From: Clostridiales bacterium
GTDB taxonomy: Bacteria > Bacillota > Clostridia > Christensenellales > Borkfalkiaceae
Assembly: GCA_022508285.1 (NCBI GenBank)
Contig: JAFLVN010000001.1
Span: 1-64,000, forward strand
DNA: 64,000 bases
Reading direction: 5' to 3'
Part shown: piece by piece, positions 7,689 through 16,520 of the stretch
Position numbering within the stretch: the stretch's first letter is position 1
How the letters are laid out: every line of letters starts with the position of its first letter
Notes under the pieces: generated by a model
What the model was told of the DNA's origin: nothing
The model's database searches: none
The model's input: only the letters and a program-made list of their open reading frames with translations
Program-made: the position numbers and the translations under genes

Positions 7689-8378
7689 ATGAAGATGTCT
7701 AAAAAGTATGCAGAAAGCGTAAAATCGTACGACCGCTCCAAGTCTTATGACGTAGCCGAGGCAGCCAAAATTGCAATCGATACGGCAAAGGCCAAGTTCG
7801 ACGAAACTATAGAACTCCACATCCGTTTGGGCGTTGACCCCCGTCAGGCAGACCAGCAGGTCCGCGGCGTGTTGGTTCTTCCCAACGGTACAGGTAAAAC
7901 TCAGCGCGTATTAGTTATCGCTAAAGGCGACAAGGCGGACGCGGCTCAGGCTGCCGGTGCAGACTACGTAGGCGCAGAAGAAACCATTCAGCGTATTCAG
8001 TCGCAGAACTGGTTCGAGTTCGACGTAATGATTACCACCCCCGACATGATGGGTATGGTAGGTAGAATAGGTCGTATCCTCGGACCTAAGGGCTTGATGC
8101 CCAACCCCAAGAGCGGTACCGTTACTATGGACGTTGCTAAAGCCGTTAAAGAAGTTAAGGCAGGTAAGGTTGAATACCGTCTCGATAAAACGGCTATAAT
8201 CCACGTACCCATCGGCAAAAAGTCTTTCGGTCCCGAAAAGCTTATCGAAAACTTCAACGCTCTTATGGACGCAATCGTAAAGGCAAAGCCCGCCGCAGCA
8301 AAGGGACAGTATATTAAGTCTGTTACCATGGCTGCGACTATGGGTCCCGGCGTTAAAGTCACTTATAATAAGGGTTAA
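7689..8378 (+). CDS. rplA: 50S ribosomal protein L1
   Basis: A 229-aa L1 of the L1 stalk; in many bacteria it also represses its own operon. The signature [21 protein letters not shown] is present (about residues 119-139). AAGGAGG precedes the start; a second ATG two codons later is a possible alternative. Family A copy 3 and a terminator follow. Confidence 0.98.
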   Translation: MKMSKKYAESVKSYDRSKSYDVAEAAKIAIDTAKAKFDETIELHIRLGVDPRQADQQVRGVLVLPNGTGKTQRVLVIAKGDKADAAQAAGADYVGAEETIQRIQSQNWFEFDVMITTPDMMGMVGRIGRILGPKGLMPNPKSGTVTMDVAKAVKEVKAGKVEYRLDKTAIIHVPIGKKSFGPEKLIENFNALMDAIVKAKPAAAKGQYIKSVTMAATMGPGVKVTYNKG

Positions 8379-8381
8379 GCT

Positions 8382-8504
8382 AAAATTTAATATATACGTC
8401 GCATAACTTTGTCAAGCTCCGTTTTCCTTCGGGTCATTTACGCAAAAGTAAACTCCCCTCGGAAATACTCGCTTTCCTCGTTCTGCTCGTATCTCTTAAA
8501 TTTT
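8382..8504 (+). repeat. Family A element, copy 3
   Basis: Starts 4 nt after the rplA stop. The end stem is AAAATTTAA/TTAAATTTT, unlike copies 1 and 2 but still perfectly paired. Middle stem TTTTCC/GGAAA; apical stem TTTAC/GTAAA with loop GCAAAA. Confidence 0.9.
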
Positions 8505-8530
8505 GAATTGCTTGATAACAACTTAAATCA

Positions 8531-8557
8531 AAAAGCGGAGCAAATTGCTCCGCTTTT
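8531..8557 (+). terminator. Terminator after rplK-rplA, usable from both sides
   Basis: AAAAGCGGAGC and GCTCCGCTTTT arms with a 5-nt loop and T-rich flanks on both strands. It ends the rplKA transcript and the convergent HTH gene. Confidence 0.85.
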
Positions 8558-8567
8558 AATTTTGCGT

Positions 8568-8774
8568 TTAATGTTCTTTGGGGTCGATAAGATAATCGGC
8601 AGTAACTTCGTAAAAACGACAAATGGCTAATAAATCTTTGTAAGACGGCTCTTGATAGCCGCACTCCCAGTGAGATAGTGTAGGAATAGTAATCGAAAGA
8701 GCGGTAGCAACCTGTTTTTGTGTTAAACCTCTTTCGGCACGCAATTCTCTGAGTTTTTCATTAAAAGCTTTCAT
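8568..8774 (-). CDS. XRE-family HTH regulator (module 2)
   Basis: A 68-aa single-domain Cro/C1-type repressor: LTQKQVATALSITIPTLSHWE is the helix-turn-helix (about residues 17-37), then PSYKDLLAICRFYEVTADYLI. A TAAAAT -10 box ends exactly 6 nt before the ATG and no Shine-Dalgarno is present, so the mRNA is probably leaderless. It is divergent from a DUF6809-like gene and inserted between rplA and rplJ. Confidence 0.88.
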   Translation of the reverse strand: MKAFNEKLRELRAERGLTQKQVATALSITIPTLSHWECGYQEPSYKDLLAICRFYEVTADYLIDPKEH

Positions 8775-8780
8775 ATTTAA

Positions 8781-8838
8781 ATTTTATCATAAAAATTATC
8801 GTTTTTCGATTGACAGTCGAAAAACGATACATTATAAT
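8781..8838. promoter_or_regulatory. Divergent promoters with a 12-bp inverted repeat operator
   Basis: Inverted repeat ATCGTTTTTCGA (8798-8809) and TCGAAAAACGAT (8817-8828) is perfect. The plus promoter's TTGACA (8810-8815) fills the centre; its 17-nt spacer covers the right arm and TATAAT is at 8833-8838. The minus promoter uses TCGAAA in the left arm with TAAAAT at 8781-8786. Binding would block both directions. Confidence 0.8.
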
Positions 8839-8867
8839 TATTATTGCAAATAAGTTAGAGGTGAATT

Positions 8868-9131
8868 ATGAAATCACAGTTGGAAGAATTATATTATGAT
8901 AGCGAGGGGTTTGTTGAAAAAATTAAGAGAAGTAGAGAATATGATAGAGTTAATGATAAGTACGAAGAGGTTTACAAGCAGTTGCTTGAAGAACTCAACG
9001 ATAAGCAAAAAAAATTGTTTGACGAGTTATATTATTTAACGGGCGGGTTGGAATCGGAAACGGCATTAACTCACTTCAAAGAGGGATTTAAATTTTGTAT
9101 GCGCCTGATATTCGAGGGAATAGGCAGGTAA
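8868..9131 (+). CDS. DUF6809-like helical protein (module 2)
   Basis: An 87-aa, highly charged, helical protein (MKSQLEELYYDSEGFVEKIK) with no known function. It is nearly the same length and clearly homologous by eye to the product of 54602 (shared MKSQLEELYY, GGLESE, THFKEGFKF) and more distantly to 3743. The DUF6809 label is from memory. GAGGTG precedes the ATG. It is controlled from a promoter overlapped by the operator of the divergent XRE gene and is an insertion into the ribosomal-protein cluster. Confidence 0.75.
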   Translation: MKSQLEELYYDSEGFVEKIKRSREYDRVNDKYEEVYKQLLEELNDKQKKLFDELYYLTGGLESETALTHFKEGFKFCMRLIFEGIGR

Positions 9132-9179
9132 AAACTTAAAAATTTCAACTTAAAAATTTGATAAAACAAATAAAAACGG

Positions 9180-9208
9180 TTGACACACCTTTTTTTTGGC
9201 TATATAAT
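9180..9208 (+). promoter_or_regulatory. rplJ-rplL promoter
   Basis: TTGACA, 17 nt, TATAAT: full consensus, directly before the L10 leader. Confidence 0.92.
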
Positions 9209-9226
9209 ACATTAGAAAAATAAATT

Positions 9227-9357
9227 TGCTGCCGTAGACAGTCGGTGCTCAAGGGCTTAATTTCCGACCGAGGTTGCAGGATAAGATAAGTATAAACAAG
9301 GATTTTCCTTTATGCTGTTCCCTGCTCCCTTGCGGAAGCAGGGAATTTGTTTTTTAA
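9227..9357 (+). ncRNA. Ribosomal L10 leader with attenuator
   Basis: The region after the promoter has the L10-leader layout: TGCTGCC pairs toward GGTTGCA, with GTCGG/CCGAC inside, as the L10(L7/L12)4 binding region. It ends in a terminator hairpin TTCCCTGC (9318-9325) with GCAGGGAA (9338-9345) and a T-rich tract. Excess L10-L12 complex would favour termination before rplJ. Confidence 0.85.
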
Positions 9358-9379
9358 CTCTTAAAAGGAGGAAAAAGAC

Positions 9380-9901
9380 TTGTCGGCTAATTTTGAAGCA
9401 AAAAAAGTAGTAGTTGCAGAGATAACCGAAAAAATCAAAGCGTCGAAGTCTGTGGTTTTCGTTGACTACAACGGACTGACCGTCGCAGAGGTTTCAGCTC
9501 TCCGCAACAAGTGCAGGGAAGCCGGCTGCGAATACAAGGTTTATAAAAATACCCTTGTAAGGAAGGCTCTCAACGACTTGGGCTTTAAGGACTTCGATAG
9601 TGACCTCAACGGTCCCACCGCAATGGCATTCGGTAAGGACGAGACGGGCGCAGCTAAAATTATGGCTACCGCCGCAAAGGACTACGAAAAGAAGATAACC
9701 TTAAAGAGCGCATTCGTTGACAACTCGTACGTCGACAAAAAGGGCGTATCGGCGCTTGCTACGATGCCCTCGAAGGAAGAGCTTTTGGCAAAATTGCTCG
9801 GTTCTTTGCAGGCACCCATCGCAAACCTTGCGGGAGTCCTCAACAATATGCTTGCGGCACTTCCCCGTGCACTCAACGCCGTCGCAGAAAAGAAGGCGTA
9901 A
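9380..9901 (+). CDS. rplJ: 50S ribosomal protein L10
   Basis: A 173-aa L10, the base of the L7/L12 stalk. The start is TTG, fixed by AAAGGAGG upstream and the conserved beginning; no in-frame ATG gives a full N terminus. Typical features: VVFVDYNGLTVAEVSALR and YKVYKNTLVRKAL. Residues after about 135 are the L12-binding helix. Regulated by the L10 leader. Confidence 0.97.
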   Translation: MSANFEAKKVVVAEITEKIKASKSVVFVDYNGLTVAEVSALRNKCREAGCEYKVYKNTLVRKALNDLGFKDFDSDLNGPTAMAFGKDETGAAKIMATAAKDYEKKITLKSAFVDNSYVDKKGVSALATMPSKEELLAKLLGSLQAPIANLAGVLNNMLAALPRALNAVAEKKA

Positions 9902-9977
9902 ACCACAAACAGGCGACCGCCGCCTAAGAAAAAGTGCGTAAACAAAAAATAAAAAAATAATTAGGAGAAATAAAAAA

Positions 9978-10361
9978 ATGGCAGACGTAAAGAAAATGAT
10001 CGAAGACATCAAGAGCATGACCGTTCTTGAGCTCAATGAACTTGTAAAGGCAATCGAAGAGGAGTTCGGCGTAAGTGCAGCAGCTCCCGTAGCAGTAGCG
10101 GCAGCTCCCGCAGCAGGCGCAGCTGCAGCAGCAGCTCCCGCAGCTGAAGAGAAGACCGAATTCAACGTAGTATTAAAGGACGCAGGCGCTAAGAAGATCG
10201 ACGTTATCAAAGTTGTTCGCGCATTCACCGGCCTTGGACTTGTTGAAGCAAAGACCGCAGTTGAAAAGGGTGGCGTTCTTAAAGAGAACGTTGCTAAGGA
10301 AGAGGCAGAAAAGATTGCTGCTGACCTTAAAGCTGCAGGCGCAACCGTTGTTCTTGAGTAA
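9978..10361 (+). CDS. rplL: 50S ribosomal protein L7/L12
   Basis: A 127-aa L7/L12, present in multiple copies on the stalk to recruit translation factors. An N-terminal dimerisation domain (1-33) and an Ala/Pro-rich hinge (about 34-55) precede the C-terminal domain with [21 protein letters not shown] precedes the start. A strong terminator follows; rpoB and rpoC do not. Confidence 0.98.
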   Translation: MADVKKMIEDIKSMTVLELNELVKAIEEEFGVSAAAPVAVAAAPAAGAAAAAAPAAEEKTEFNVVLKDAGAKKIDVIKVVRAFTGLGLVEAKTAVEKGGVLKENVAKEEAEKIAADLKAAGATVVLE

Positions 10362-10373
10362 TTAAAAAATAAC

Positions 10374-10410
10374 GCCGCAGAGCGAAATTCGCTCTGCGGC
10401 TTATTTTTTT
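10374..10410 (+). terminator. Terminator after rplL
   Basis: 13-bp perfect stem (10374-10386 with 10388-10400) followed by TTATTTTTTT. Confidence 0.95.
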
Positions 10411-10430
10411 ATAATTTCCGATTAAATTGC

Positions 10431-10459
10431 TTGACGAGGGGCGCAAATAAAAGTAAAAT
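10431..10459 (+). promoter_or_regulatory. Promoter upstream of the 282-bp element and lipoprotein gene
   Basis: TTGACG, 17 nt, TAAAAT. The inverted-repeat element 10472-10753 lies between this promoter and the gene at 10773. Confidence 0.65.
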
Positions 10460-10471
10460 GTTAGGGCATAG

Positions 10472-10753
10472 TAGCCGCATTGTAACAATTTAAAACATGG
10501 TTTTGGAATACGTATTTTGGCTTATTCTTCGTCAAAGCCCTTGGCAATCCGTCTTTGGATTAACCGCGGTCTTTTCCTTGACTAATCTCAAAATCTGTTA
10601 TCCCAAAACTGCGAAGCACTCAAACGAGCGTCTTTGCGGTTGATTTATATTCGCAGCGACTGAGGCGTACAAAGACGTACGCAGAGGGAGCGGCGGAGAG
10701 AAAGCGGCGCAAATCCGCCGTTTGAGCAGTTCTAAATTGTTACAATGCGGCTA
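10472..10753. repeat. 282-bp element with perfect 21-bp terminal inverted repeats
   Basis: The ends at 10472-10492 and 10733-10753 are perfect 21-bp inverted repeats beginning TAGCCGCATTGTAAC. The terminal TA could be a TA target duplication, as in mariner/IS630-type MITEs. No ORF of note. One half contains its own palindrome, with CTCAAACG/CGTTTGAG and AACTGC/GCAGTT arms around a GCGTAC/GTACGC hairpin like the family A apex. It sits in the 5' leader of the lipoprotein gene. Confidence 0.85.
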
Positions 10754-10772
10754 AAATTGGGAATATAATATT

Positions 10773-11714
10773 ATGTTTAAAAAACTTGTGAAAAAATTAG
10801 CTGTGGCGGCAACGCTCGTATGTATGGCTGCCACCGTAGCGGCAACGGCTGCCGCCTGCAACGTTGAAACGAAGCACCCCAAGGTGAGAATTACCGTTGA
10901 GTTCAACGAGGTTACTTATAAACTCGACTATACGTTGTACAGAAATATGTACCCCAACACGGTGCGCCATTTTATCGAGCTTTCCGAAAGCGGAATTTAC
11001 AATAATATGCTCGTTCACGACTACACTAACTCCGACTGGTTTTCGGGCGGGTATTCGTACGACAAAAGTGACTATAACGAATCTGTAGCCGAGTCCCAGG
11101 CGGATAGCGCTTCTATCATAGACTATTTTATAAATCACTCCGTTGCGGAAAAGTATATGGAGTTATTCAATAACAATAAGTTGACGGCTACGGTGTTTGC
11201 CACACCCGAAACGATTAGCGCTAAAAAGGGAGATGCCCTGCCCACGCTCATAGGTGAGTTTGAAAATAACAACCATAAAATTAAAAAGGGTGCGCTTTCG
11301 GCAGACTTCGGTACTCTCAAAATGTACTATTACGATAATGATGACGCCAAAGGCAAAGTGCAAGTAGCTTTCTCCGACGACCAGCTTTTCAGCAACTACG
11401 ACTATAAGAACAACCGTGCAACATCTTTATTTGCAATGCAGGTCAGCAGTAGCTCTTCCAACAATGCGAGCAAATACTGCGTATTCGGCAAAATGGAGAG
11501 CACCAAGGCGCTCAGTTCACTTATTAGTGCGATAAATGACTATTATGACGACAATGACGTTGAGAATATAGAAGTAGACGACGTGCTCGTAAACAACGAA
11601 ATCGACAGCTACGTAGAGCCGTACCTCGAAGACGCGGGCGGAGATATAGAGAAGGACTTCACGTTGCCCGCACTGCCTATAATAATCAAATCAGTAAAAG
11701 TCACAAAATATTAA
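10773..11714 (+). CDS. Lipoprotein with divergent cyclophilin-type domain
   Basis: A 313-aa secreted protein. Lys-rich start, hydrophobic segment and a cysteine at residue 29 (ATAAAC) indicate a lipoprotein signal, though the lipobox is alanine-rich. Residues 35-80 resemble cyclophilin peptidyl-prolyl isomerases (YPNTVRHFIELSESGIYNNM, then WFSGG). The catalytic Arg of the usual FHR motif appears to be replaced (VHD), so enzyme activity is doubtful. The region to about residue 300 is acidic with no recognised domain. Monocistronic, with its own terminator. No clear Shine-Dalgarno is seen, so the start could be disputed. Confidence 0.65.
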   Translation: MFKKLVKKLAVAATLVCMAATVAATAAACNVETKHPKVRITVEFNEVTYKLDYTLYRNMYPNTVRHFIELSESGIYNNMLVHDYTNSDWFSGGYSYDKSDYNESVAESQADSASIIDYFINHSVAEKYMELFNNNKLTATVFATPETISAKKGDALPTLIGEFENNNHKIKKGALSADFGTLKMYYYDNDDAKGKVQVAFSDDQLFSNYDYKNNRATSLFAMQVSSSSSNNASKYCVFGKMESTKALSSLISAINDYYDDNDVENIEVDDVLVNNEIDSYVEPYLEDAGGDIEKDFTLPALPIIIKSVKVTKY

Positions 11715-11727
11715 TAAAAAAACAAAC

Positions 11728-11760
11728 GCCGTGCGGCTAATGCCGCACGGCTTATTTTTT
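11728..11760 (+). terminator. Terminator between convergent genes
   Basis: GCCGTGCGGC and GCCGCACGGC arms with a 4-nt loop, followed by TTATTTTTT on the plus strand. Confidence 0.92.
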
Positions 11761-11762
11761 GT

Positions 11763-13811
11763 TTAATCGTTATTTATAATCTTTTCCGCAAACTGAGGAG
11801 GGACGTCCTCGTAGCGCAGGAACTCGGTGGAGAACTTGCCCTGACCCCTTGTCATAGCTCTGAGGTCGGTGGCGTATTTAGCCATCTCTGATAAGGGGAC
11901 TTCGGCAATCACGGTGGTTGTGCCGCCGTCGGTAACTGTATCCATAATTCTGCCCCGACGCTTGGATATATCGCCCATAACTGCGCCTAAGTAGTCGTTG
12001 GGCACTGCCGCCTTAAGCTTTAACACTGGTTCGAGGAGTGCGGGCTTTGCGTTTTTGATTCCCTCACGGAATGCGAGCGAAGCCGCCGCCTTGAACGCCA
12101 TTTCGGAGGAGTCTACGTCGTGGTAGCTTCCGTCAAACAGCACCGCTCTCACGCCCATAACGGGATATCCCGCCAAAACGCCCTTTGCCATACATTCCTT
12201 AAGACCCTTTTCAACTGCGGGTATGTACTGCTTGGGCACTGCGCCGCCCACAACTTCGTCGGCGAACTCGAACTCGGCTTCGCACGGCTCGAAGCGTACC
12301 TTGCAGTGACCGTACTGTCCGTGTCCGCCCGTCTGTTTCTTGTGTTTGCCCTCGGCGGTCGCCGTGGCTCTGATTGTCTCACGATAGGGTATTTTGGGTT
12401 CTGAAAGCACTACGTCCACGCCGTAGCGAGCCTTAAGCTTCTTTGCCAAAATTTCTATATGCGTTTCGCCCTGTCCGCTTATAATCATTTCGCCCGTCTC
12501 GGCACGCTTTTCAATGGAGAAGGTGTAATCCTCCTCACGCATTTTTGCAAGTCCCGAGAATACTTTGTCCTCGTCGCCCTTGACTGCGGCGTATACCGCC
12601 ATGGAGAGTGCGGGGCGGGGGAAGCTTATGGGGTCGAACTGAATATTCGTGCCCACGGCGCACAGCGTGTCGTTGGTGTCGGTATCGTTGAGTTTGTTTA
12701 TTGCGCCTATGTCGCCCGCCGTAAGCTCGGTAACGAGCTCGGTTTTCTTGCCTCGCAGGGTGAATATCTGACCGATTCTCTCTTCCGTGCCTTTTGTGGA
12801 GTTAAATACGGTCATGCCCGATTTAAGTACGCCACGGTAAACCTTTATATAGTTGAGCTTGCCGGTGTAGGGGTCGGAAGCCGTTTTGAAAACCTGTGCG
12901 GCGAGAGCGCCGTTCTCGTCACGGTCTACGCTCACAAGCTCGTCGGAGTCGTAGTCGGTTGCAAAAGTGTTCTTGCGTTCGTCTGCTGAGGGCATATAGC
13001 GCACAATCTCGTCTAAAAGATTTATAACGCCCCTGTTCTGCAATGCGCTGCCCGCCATTACGGGGAACACGCTGCCCGTTGCCAAGCCCTTTCTGATTCC
13101 GCGCACGGCGTCTTCCTTGGAGAGCTTGCCGTCGGCAAAATATTTGTCCAAAAGCACGTCGTCGTTCTCTGCCGCCGTCTCCATAAGGTTTGCCTGCATC
13201 TCGTCCATACGTGATTTCAGCTCGGCGGGCACGTCTATTTCTACTCTGCCCGTTGAAGAGAACTTGTAAGCTCTCTCCTGTATTGCGTTCACAAAACCGG
13301 TCATTTTGCCGTCCTGAATAATGGGTATCTGTATGGGCGCAAGCTTGCCGGGATATTTTTCCCGCAGGGCGTTGAGTGTGCCTATGTAGTCGGCGTTGGG
13401 CTTATCCATGCCGTTAATGAATATAATCAGCGGCTTTCCGAGCTTTATGCACTGTGCTACCACGTTTTCGGAGCCTATGGGTATTTCGCCGTTTGCTCCT
13501 AATACGAGTACAGCTCCGCCGCATGCGGCAAGTCCCTCGTTGCGCTCGCCCTCGAAATCGTAGAACCCGGGCAGGTCGATAAGATTGATTTTGACCTCTT
13601 TCCAAATAAGGTATGCGCACGAAGTGTTTATGGAGAGCTGTTTTGCTTTCTCCTGTTCGTCAAAGTCCATCACTGTAGTGCCGGCGGCAACCGAACCCAT
13701 GCGGTCTATCGCTCCGCCGTTGAACAGCATAGCTTCGCAGAGGGTTGTTTTGCCCTCGCCGCTGTGTCCTATTACGGCAATGTTTCTGATGTTTTTAGCG
13801 TTGATAATCAT
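11763..13811 (-). CDS. EF-G paralogue (EF-G-like translational GTPase)
   Basis: A 682-aa translational GTPase with the five-domain EF-G layout. G1 is GHSGEGKT (residues 15-22). G3 reads DLPGF instead of DTPGH, and G4 reads NGMD instead of NKMD. Domain IV keeps SYHDVDSSEMAF. These departures and the isolated position argue for a second EF-G (FusA2 type) rather than the main elongation factor. Such paralogues may act in recycling, stress or ribosome rescue; the role here is unknown. GAGGTG precedes the ATG. It has its own promoter and a small leader hairpin (CTGCCG/CGGCAG). Confidence 0.85.
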   Translation of the reverse strand: MIINAKNIRNIAVIGHSGEGKTTLCEAMLFNGGAIDRMGSVAAGTTVMDFDEQEKAKQLSINTSCAYLIWKEVKINLIDLPGFYDFEGERNEGLAACGGAVLVLGANGEIPIGSENVVAQCIKLGKPLIIFINGMDKPNADYIGTLNALREKYPGKLAPIQIPIIQDGKMTGFVNAIQERAYKFSSTGRVEIDVPAELKSRMDEMQANLMETAAENDDVLLDKYFADGKLSKEDAVRGIRKGLATGSVFPVMAGSALQNRGVINLLDEIVRYMPSADERKNTFATDYDSDELVSVDRDENGALAAQVFKTASDPYTGKLNYIKVYRGVLKSGMTVFNSTKGTEERIGQIFTLRGKKTELVTELTAGDIGAINKLNDTDTNDTLCAVGTNIQFDPISFPRPALSMAVYAAVKGDEDKVFSGLAKMREEDYTFSIEKRAETGEMIISGQGETHIEILAKKLKARYGVDVVLSEPKIPYRETIRATATAEGKHKKQTGGHGQYGHCKVRFEPCEAEFEFADEVVGGAVPKQYIPAVEKGLKECMAKGVLAGYPVMGVRAVLFDGSYHDVDSSEMAFKAAASLAFREGIKNAKPALLEPVLKLKAAVPNDYLGAVMGDISKRRGRIMDTVTDGGTTTVIAEVPLSEMAKYATDLRAMTRGQGKFSTEFLRYEDVPPQFAEKIINND

Positions 13812-13855
13812 ATTAATTGCACCTCACGCTGCCGAAGTCGGCAGTTATTGTATTT

Positions 13856-13884
13856 ATTATAAACTATAATTAATAATATTTCAA
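13856..13884 (-). promoter_or_regulatory. Promoter of the EF-G-like gene
   Basis: Minus strand TTGAAA, 17 nt, TATAAT, about 45 nt before the start codon. Confidence 0.8.
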
Positions 13885-13938
13885 GACCGAAAATAAAAAA
13901 CGGAAATAAAAATGCAATTTTAACTTTTGGCAATATTC

Positions 13939-13966
13939 TTGACTTTTAAAGTTCATACTATATAAT
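13939..13966 (+). promoter_or_regulatory. Promoter of the large lipoprotein gene
   Basis: TTGACT, 16 nt, TATAAT on the plus strand. Confidence 0.8.
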
Positions 13967-14007
13967 ATACTTATAATAATATTATAAAATTTTTAAGGAG
14001 CAAGTAA

Positions 14008-16461
14008 ATGAAGAAATTTATTACGGCAATCGTAAGCCTCGTGCTCGCCGGCACTATGACGGCAGGTCTGGCTGCGTGCGGTGGCAACGGCGGCGGTAAC
14101 AGCGGCAACGGCGGTGGCGGCAACGGCGGCGGCAACGGTGGCACGGAACAAACGGAAGAGGAGAAGTGGGCGGCTATGGTTGATGGGCTCAAAACCCTCG
14201 ACAACTTTACTGCTACCGATTCCGAGACGGGAAGCATGGGCATAAAATACAGCGGTGAATACGTCAATGAGGACACGGTTTATTCCGAGGACGAAACCGA
14301 GCAGATGATGAAGCAGATGTTTGTTTCAATGCTTATGCAACAGATGGGAGATATCGGTTTGGACGAGAAAAACCCCGCAGAGTTCTCCGAATCTTCTGTC
14401 TATAAAGCCGATTACAAAAACGGCAAGTTTGCAAAGACTTCTTACGTAGACGAAAACAAGTTCAACTATGCTATAGCCGACGCAAACGGCGTTAAATTAT
14501 ATGACTGGGGAACATATTATAGCAGTGATGAAGAGGAACACACAGGATACTACCTTGAACAATATGTAGGCTACGCTTCTGCGGCTCAGGCAAGGGAGGC
14601 GTTAAAAACTAATTCAAATCCTCTAACGAATATGTTCAAAGCGGAATTCACCGGCGTCGGTGAAAATGCCGATAAAACGGGCACTATACCCGAGCTTTAC
14701 GAGCTCTTCACTTTTGATTCGGCAAAGAGCGCCTACGTAGGTCAGCTTGCTATGCCGAGTATACCCGATTTTCCTTTACCCCTTCCCGACGATACGGTTG
14801 TCGTTGTAGATATGGAAATTAAAATCTCCAACCAAGCCGTAGTCGGTTACAAGATGGATTTCGAATTGGATTTGTCTCTTGCCGATTTGATGGGCGGGAT
14901 GATGACTGTCGATGAGGACGAGGGTGAAACGCCCGATATGTCGGCAATGCTTGAAGGATTTACTGTCGGAATGGCGGTGTCGAACGATTTTACAATAAGT
15001 GATATCGACGTAACTGTTGTCAACATTCCCGCAGACATTGATGAGCAAGTGTATGTCGATGAATACGAAAACCGCTACGAATACACCTATTACGTAATTT
15101 CAGACGAAGATGCGTATAAAGCTATGTTCGAAGGGCTTCTCGGCAACAAAGATACAATATGCCTGAGTATCAGTAATTACCCCGATAATTACACGGCATA
15201 TTATAACGGCGAATTGGGTCTTTTGAAAGTCGTTGAAGAGAACCGTGAAACTTATGAAAAGTCGGCTACAGTTTACTGGGCTACAAACAACGAACTCAAG
15301 ATCTACACCGCAAATTACGACGGAGGCTCTTTTGACAGCTGGTCAGAGCCCGAAACAGAAGCTATTTCGGGTGAAGCAGCAGAAGCTCTCCTTTCTAAAC
15401 TTCCTGCAGAAATGCAGCTCTACTTCAATCTTAACGGCAAGCACCTGAGCGAACAGTTTGACATATTTGAAGTAAGCTATTACAATTATTACAGTGCGGA
15501 AATATCTTTTAACGATAAGGAATACGAGCTTTCAATTTCCTATAATTACAGCGAAAGCAAAGAAAAGTTATACTTCAACCAATACCGTTTAAGAGAAGTG
15601 GGCGCAGATGACGACGTTTACGTCTACGTCAGACAGGGCAACATGGAATATGATGACGGACTGCCCGATTCGGAAAACGAGTCCGTAACCGAAATCATAT
15701 GGAAGTCATTGGTAGAGCCTTGGTACGATCTTAAAAACATTACCATAACCAACGACAACGAACAAACTGTCATTGATATTGCCGCAGACGGTAGCTCCGG
15801 TAAAATATATTATACGTCATACAACTTTGCGGATAGCTGGTATATCGTATTCGAAAAAGTCGGCGAAAATTATACTATGACTAAGTATTCATTCAATGTA
15901 ACCGAATACGATTACCAAAATGGAAACCATAGCGGCTTCTGGATGAAGAAGGTTTGCGAAGACATAAGCTACGACGATATTTTGAACGAAGCAAACTTAT
16001 ATCTGCTTAGTAATATTAATGGCTTGGGCGATATGTGGGAAGATGTCGAGTACAATCCTATGAGCAATACTTATGAAATATCAGACTACGGCATAAGTAT
16101 TCGTTTTGTAGACGGTAAGCTTATATACGGAAGCAACACTTTCGCAAATAAGGGTACTACCGTTGCCGGCGAGCTGCCCGCAGAGCTTGATGATGCAATA
16201 GACTTTGTAGGTAGATACGAATTTGATCTCGGCGCTACCGGCAAATACGTGCTCATACTCAATAGAGACGGCACGTTCACTCTCGACGGCTTTGAAAACC
16301 GCGATACGATCGAAGGCAATTGGAGCTTTGATTTCGGCAATTTCTATTTCAACTCCTCAACTGCCAATATAGAGTTCGCGTCCTATAACGCACAAGAACA
16401 GACTATTGCGTTGTACGTTAATGTAAGTGATACCTTATTCCTTACAAAGGTAGAGGCATAA
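14008..16461 (+). CDS. Large surface lipoprotein of unknown function
   Basis: An 817-aa exported lipoprotein. The signal peptide ends in LAAC with C24 as the lipidated residue, then a Gly/Asn-rich spacer (about 25-48) sets the protein off the membrane. The remainder is acidic and rich in Tyr, Asp, Glu and Asn, typical of an extracytoplasmic beta-rich protein. The last 80 residues (RYEFDLGATGKYVLILNRDG) look like a lipocalin-type repeat, by eye only. TAAGGAG precedes the ATG. Monocistronic between its own promoter and terminator. No function is assigned. Confidence 0.8.
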   Translation: MKKFITAIVSLVLAGTMTAGLAACGGNGGGNSGNGGGGNGGGNGGTEQTEEEKWAAMVDGLKTLDNFTATDSETGSMGIKYSGEYVNEDTVYSEDETEQMMKQMFVSMLMQQMGDIGLDEKNPAEFSESSVYKADYKNGKFAKTSYVDENKFNYAIADANGVKLYDWGTYYSSDEEEHTGYYLEQYVGYASAAQAREALKTNSNPLTNMFKAEFTGVGENADKTGTIPELYELFTFDSAKSAYVGQLAMPSIPDFPLPLPDDTVVVVDMEIKISNQAVVGYKMDFELDLSLADLMGGMMTVDEDEGETPDMSAMLEGFTVGMAVSNDFTISDIDVTVVNIPADIDEQVYVDEYENRYEYTYYVISDEDAYKAMFEGLLGNKDTICLSISNYPDNYTAYYNGELGLLKVVEENRETYEKSATVYWATNNELKIYTANYDGGSFDSWSEPETEAISGEAAEALLSKLPAEMQLYFNLNGKHLSEQFDIFEVSYYNYYSAEISFNDKEYELSISYNYSESKEKLYFNQYRLREVGADDDVYVYVRQGNMEYDDGLPDSENESVTEIIWKSLVEPWYDLKNITITNDNEQTVIDIAADGSSGKIYYTSYNFADSWYIVFEKVGENYTMTKYSFNVTEYDYQNGNHSGFWMKKVCEDISYDDILNEANLYLLSNINGLGDMWEDVEYNPMSNTYEISDYGISIRFVDGKLIYGSNTFANKGTTVAGELPAELDDAIDFVGRYEFDLGATGKYVLILNRDGTFTLDGFENRDTIEGNWSFDFGNFYFNSSTANIEFASYNAQEQTIALYVNVSDTLFLTKVEA

Positions 16462-16482
16462 GCCGATTATTAAACTGAATCG

Positions 16483-16520
16483 GGCGGTGCGGAAGATTCC
16501 GCACCGCCTATAATTTTTTT
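16483..16520 (+). terminator. Terminator of the large lipoprotein gene
   Basis: GGCGGTGCGGAA (16483-16494) with TTCCGCACCGCC (16497-16508), then TATAATTTTTTT. Confidence 0.93.

Noticed and set aside
8434-8664. Open frames overlapping family A copy 3 and the module 2 HTH gene
   Set aside because: They cross a terminator hairpin and lack start signals; the XRE gene in another frame is clearly real.
3743-9131. Calling the HTH/DUF6809-like pairs toxin-antitoxin systems
   Set aside because: Size and autoregulation fit, but no toxin fold is recognisable in the partners and the HTH proteins have no antitoxin extension. The evidence supports only a regulated pair.
12459-12989. 176-codon open frame antisense to the EF-G paralogue
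   Set aside because: It lies wholly within a well-conserved GTPase gene and has no initiation site.
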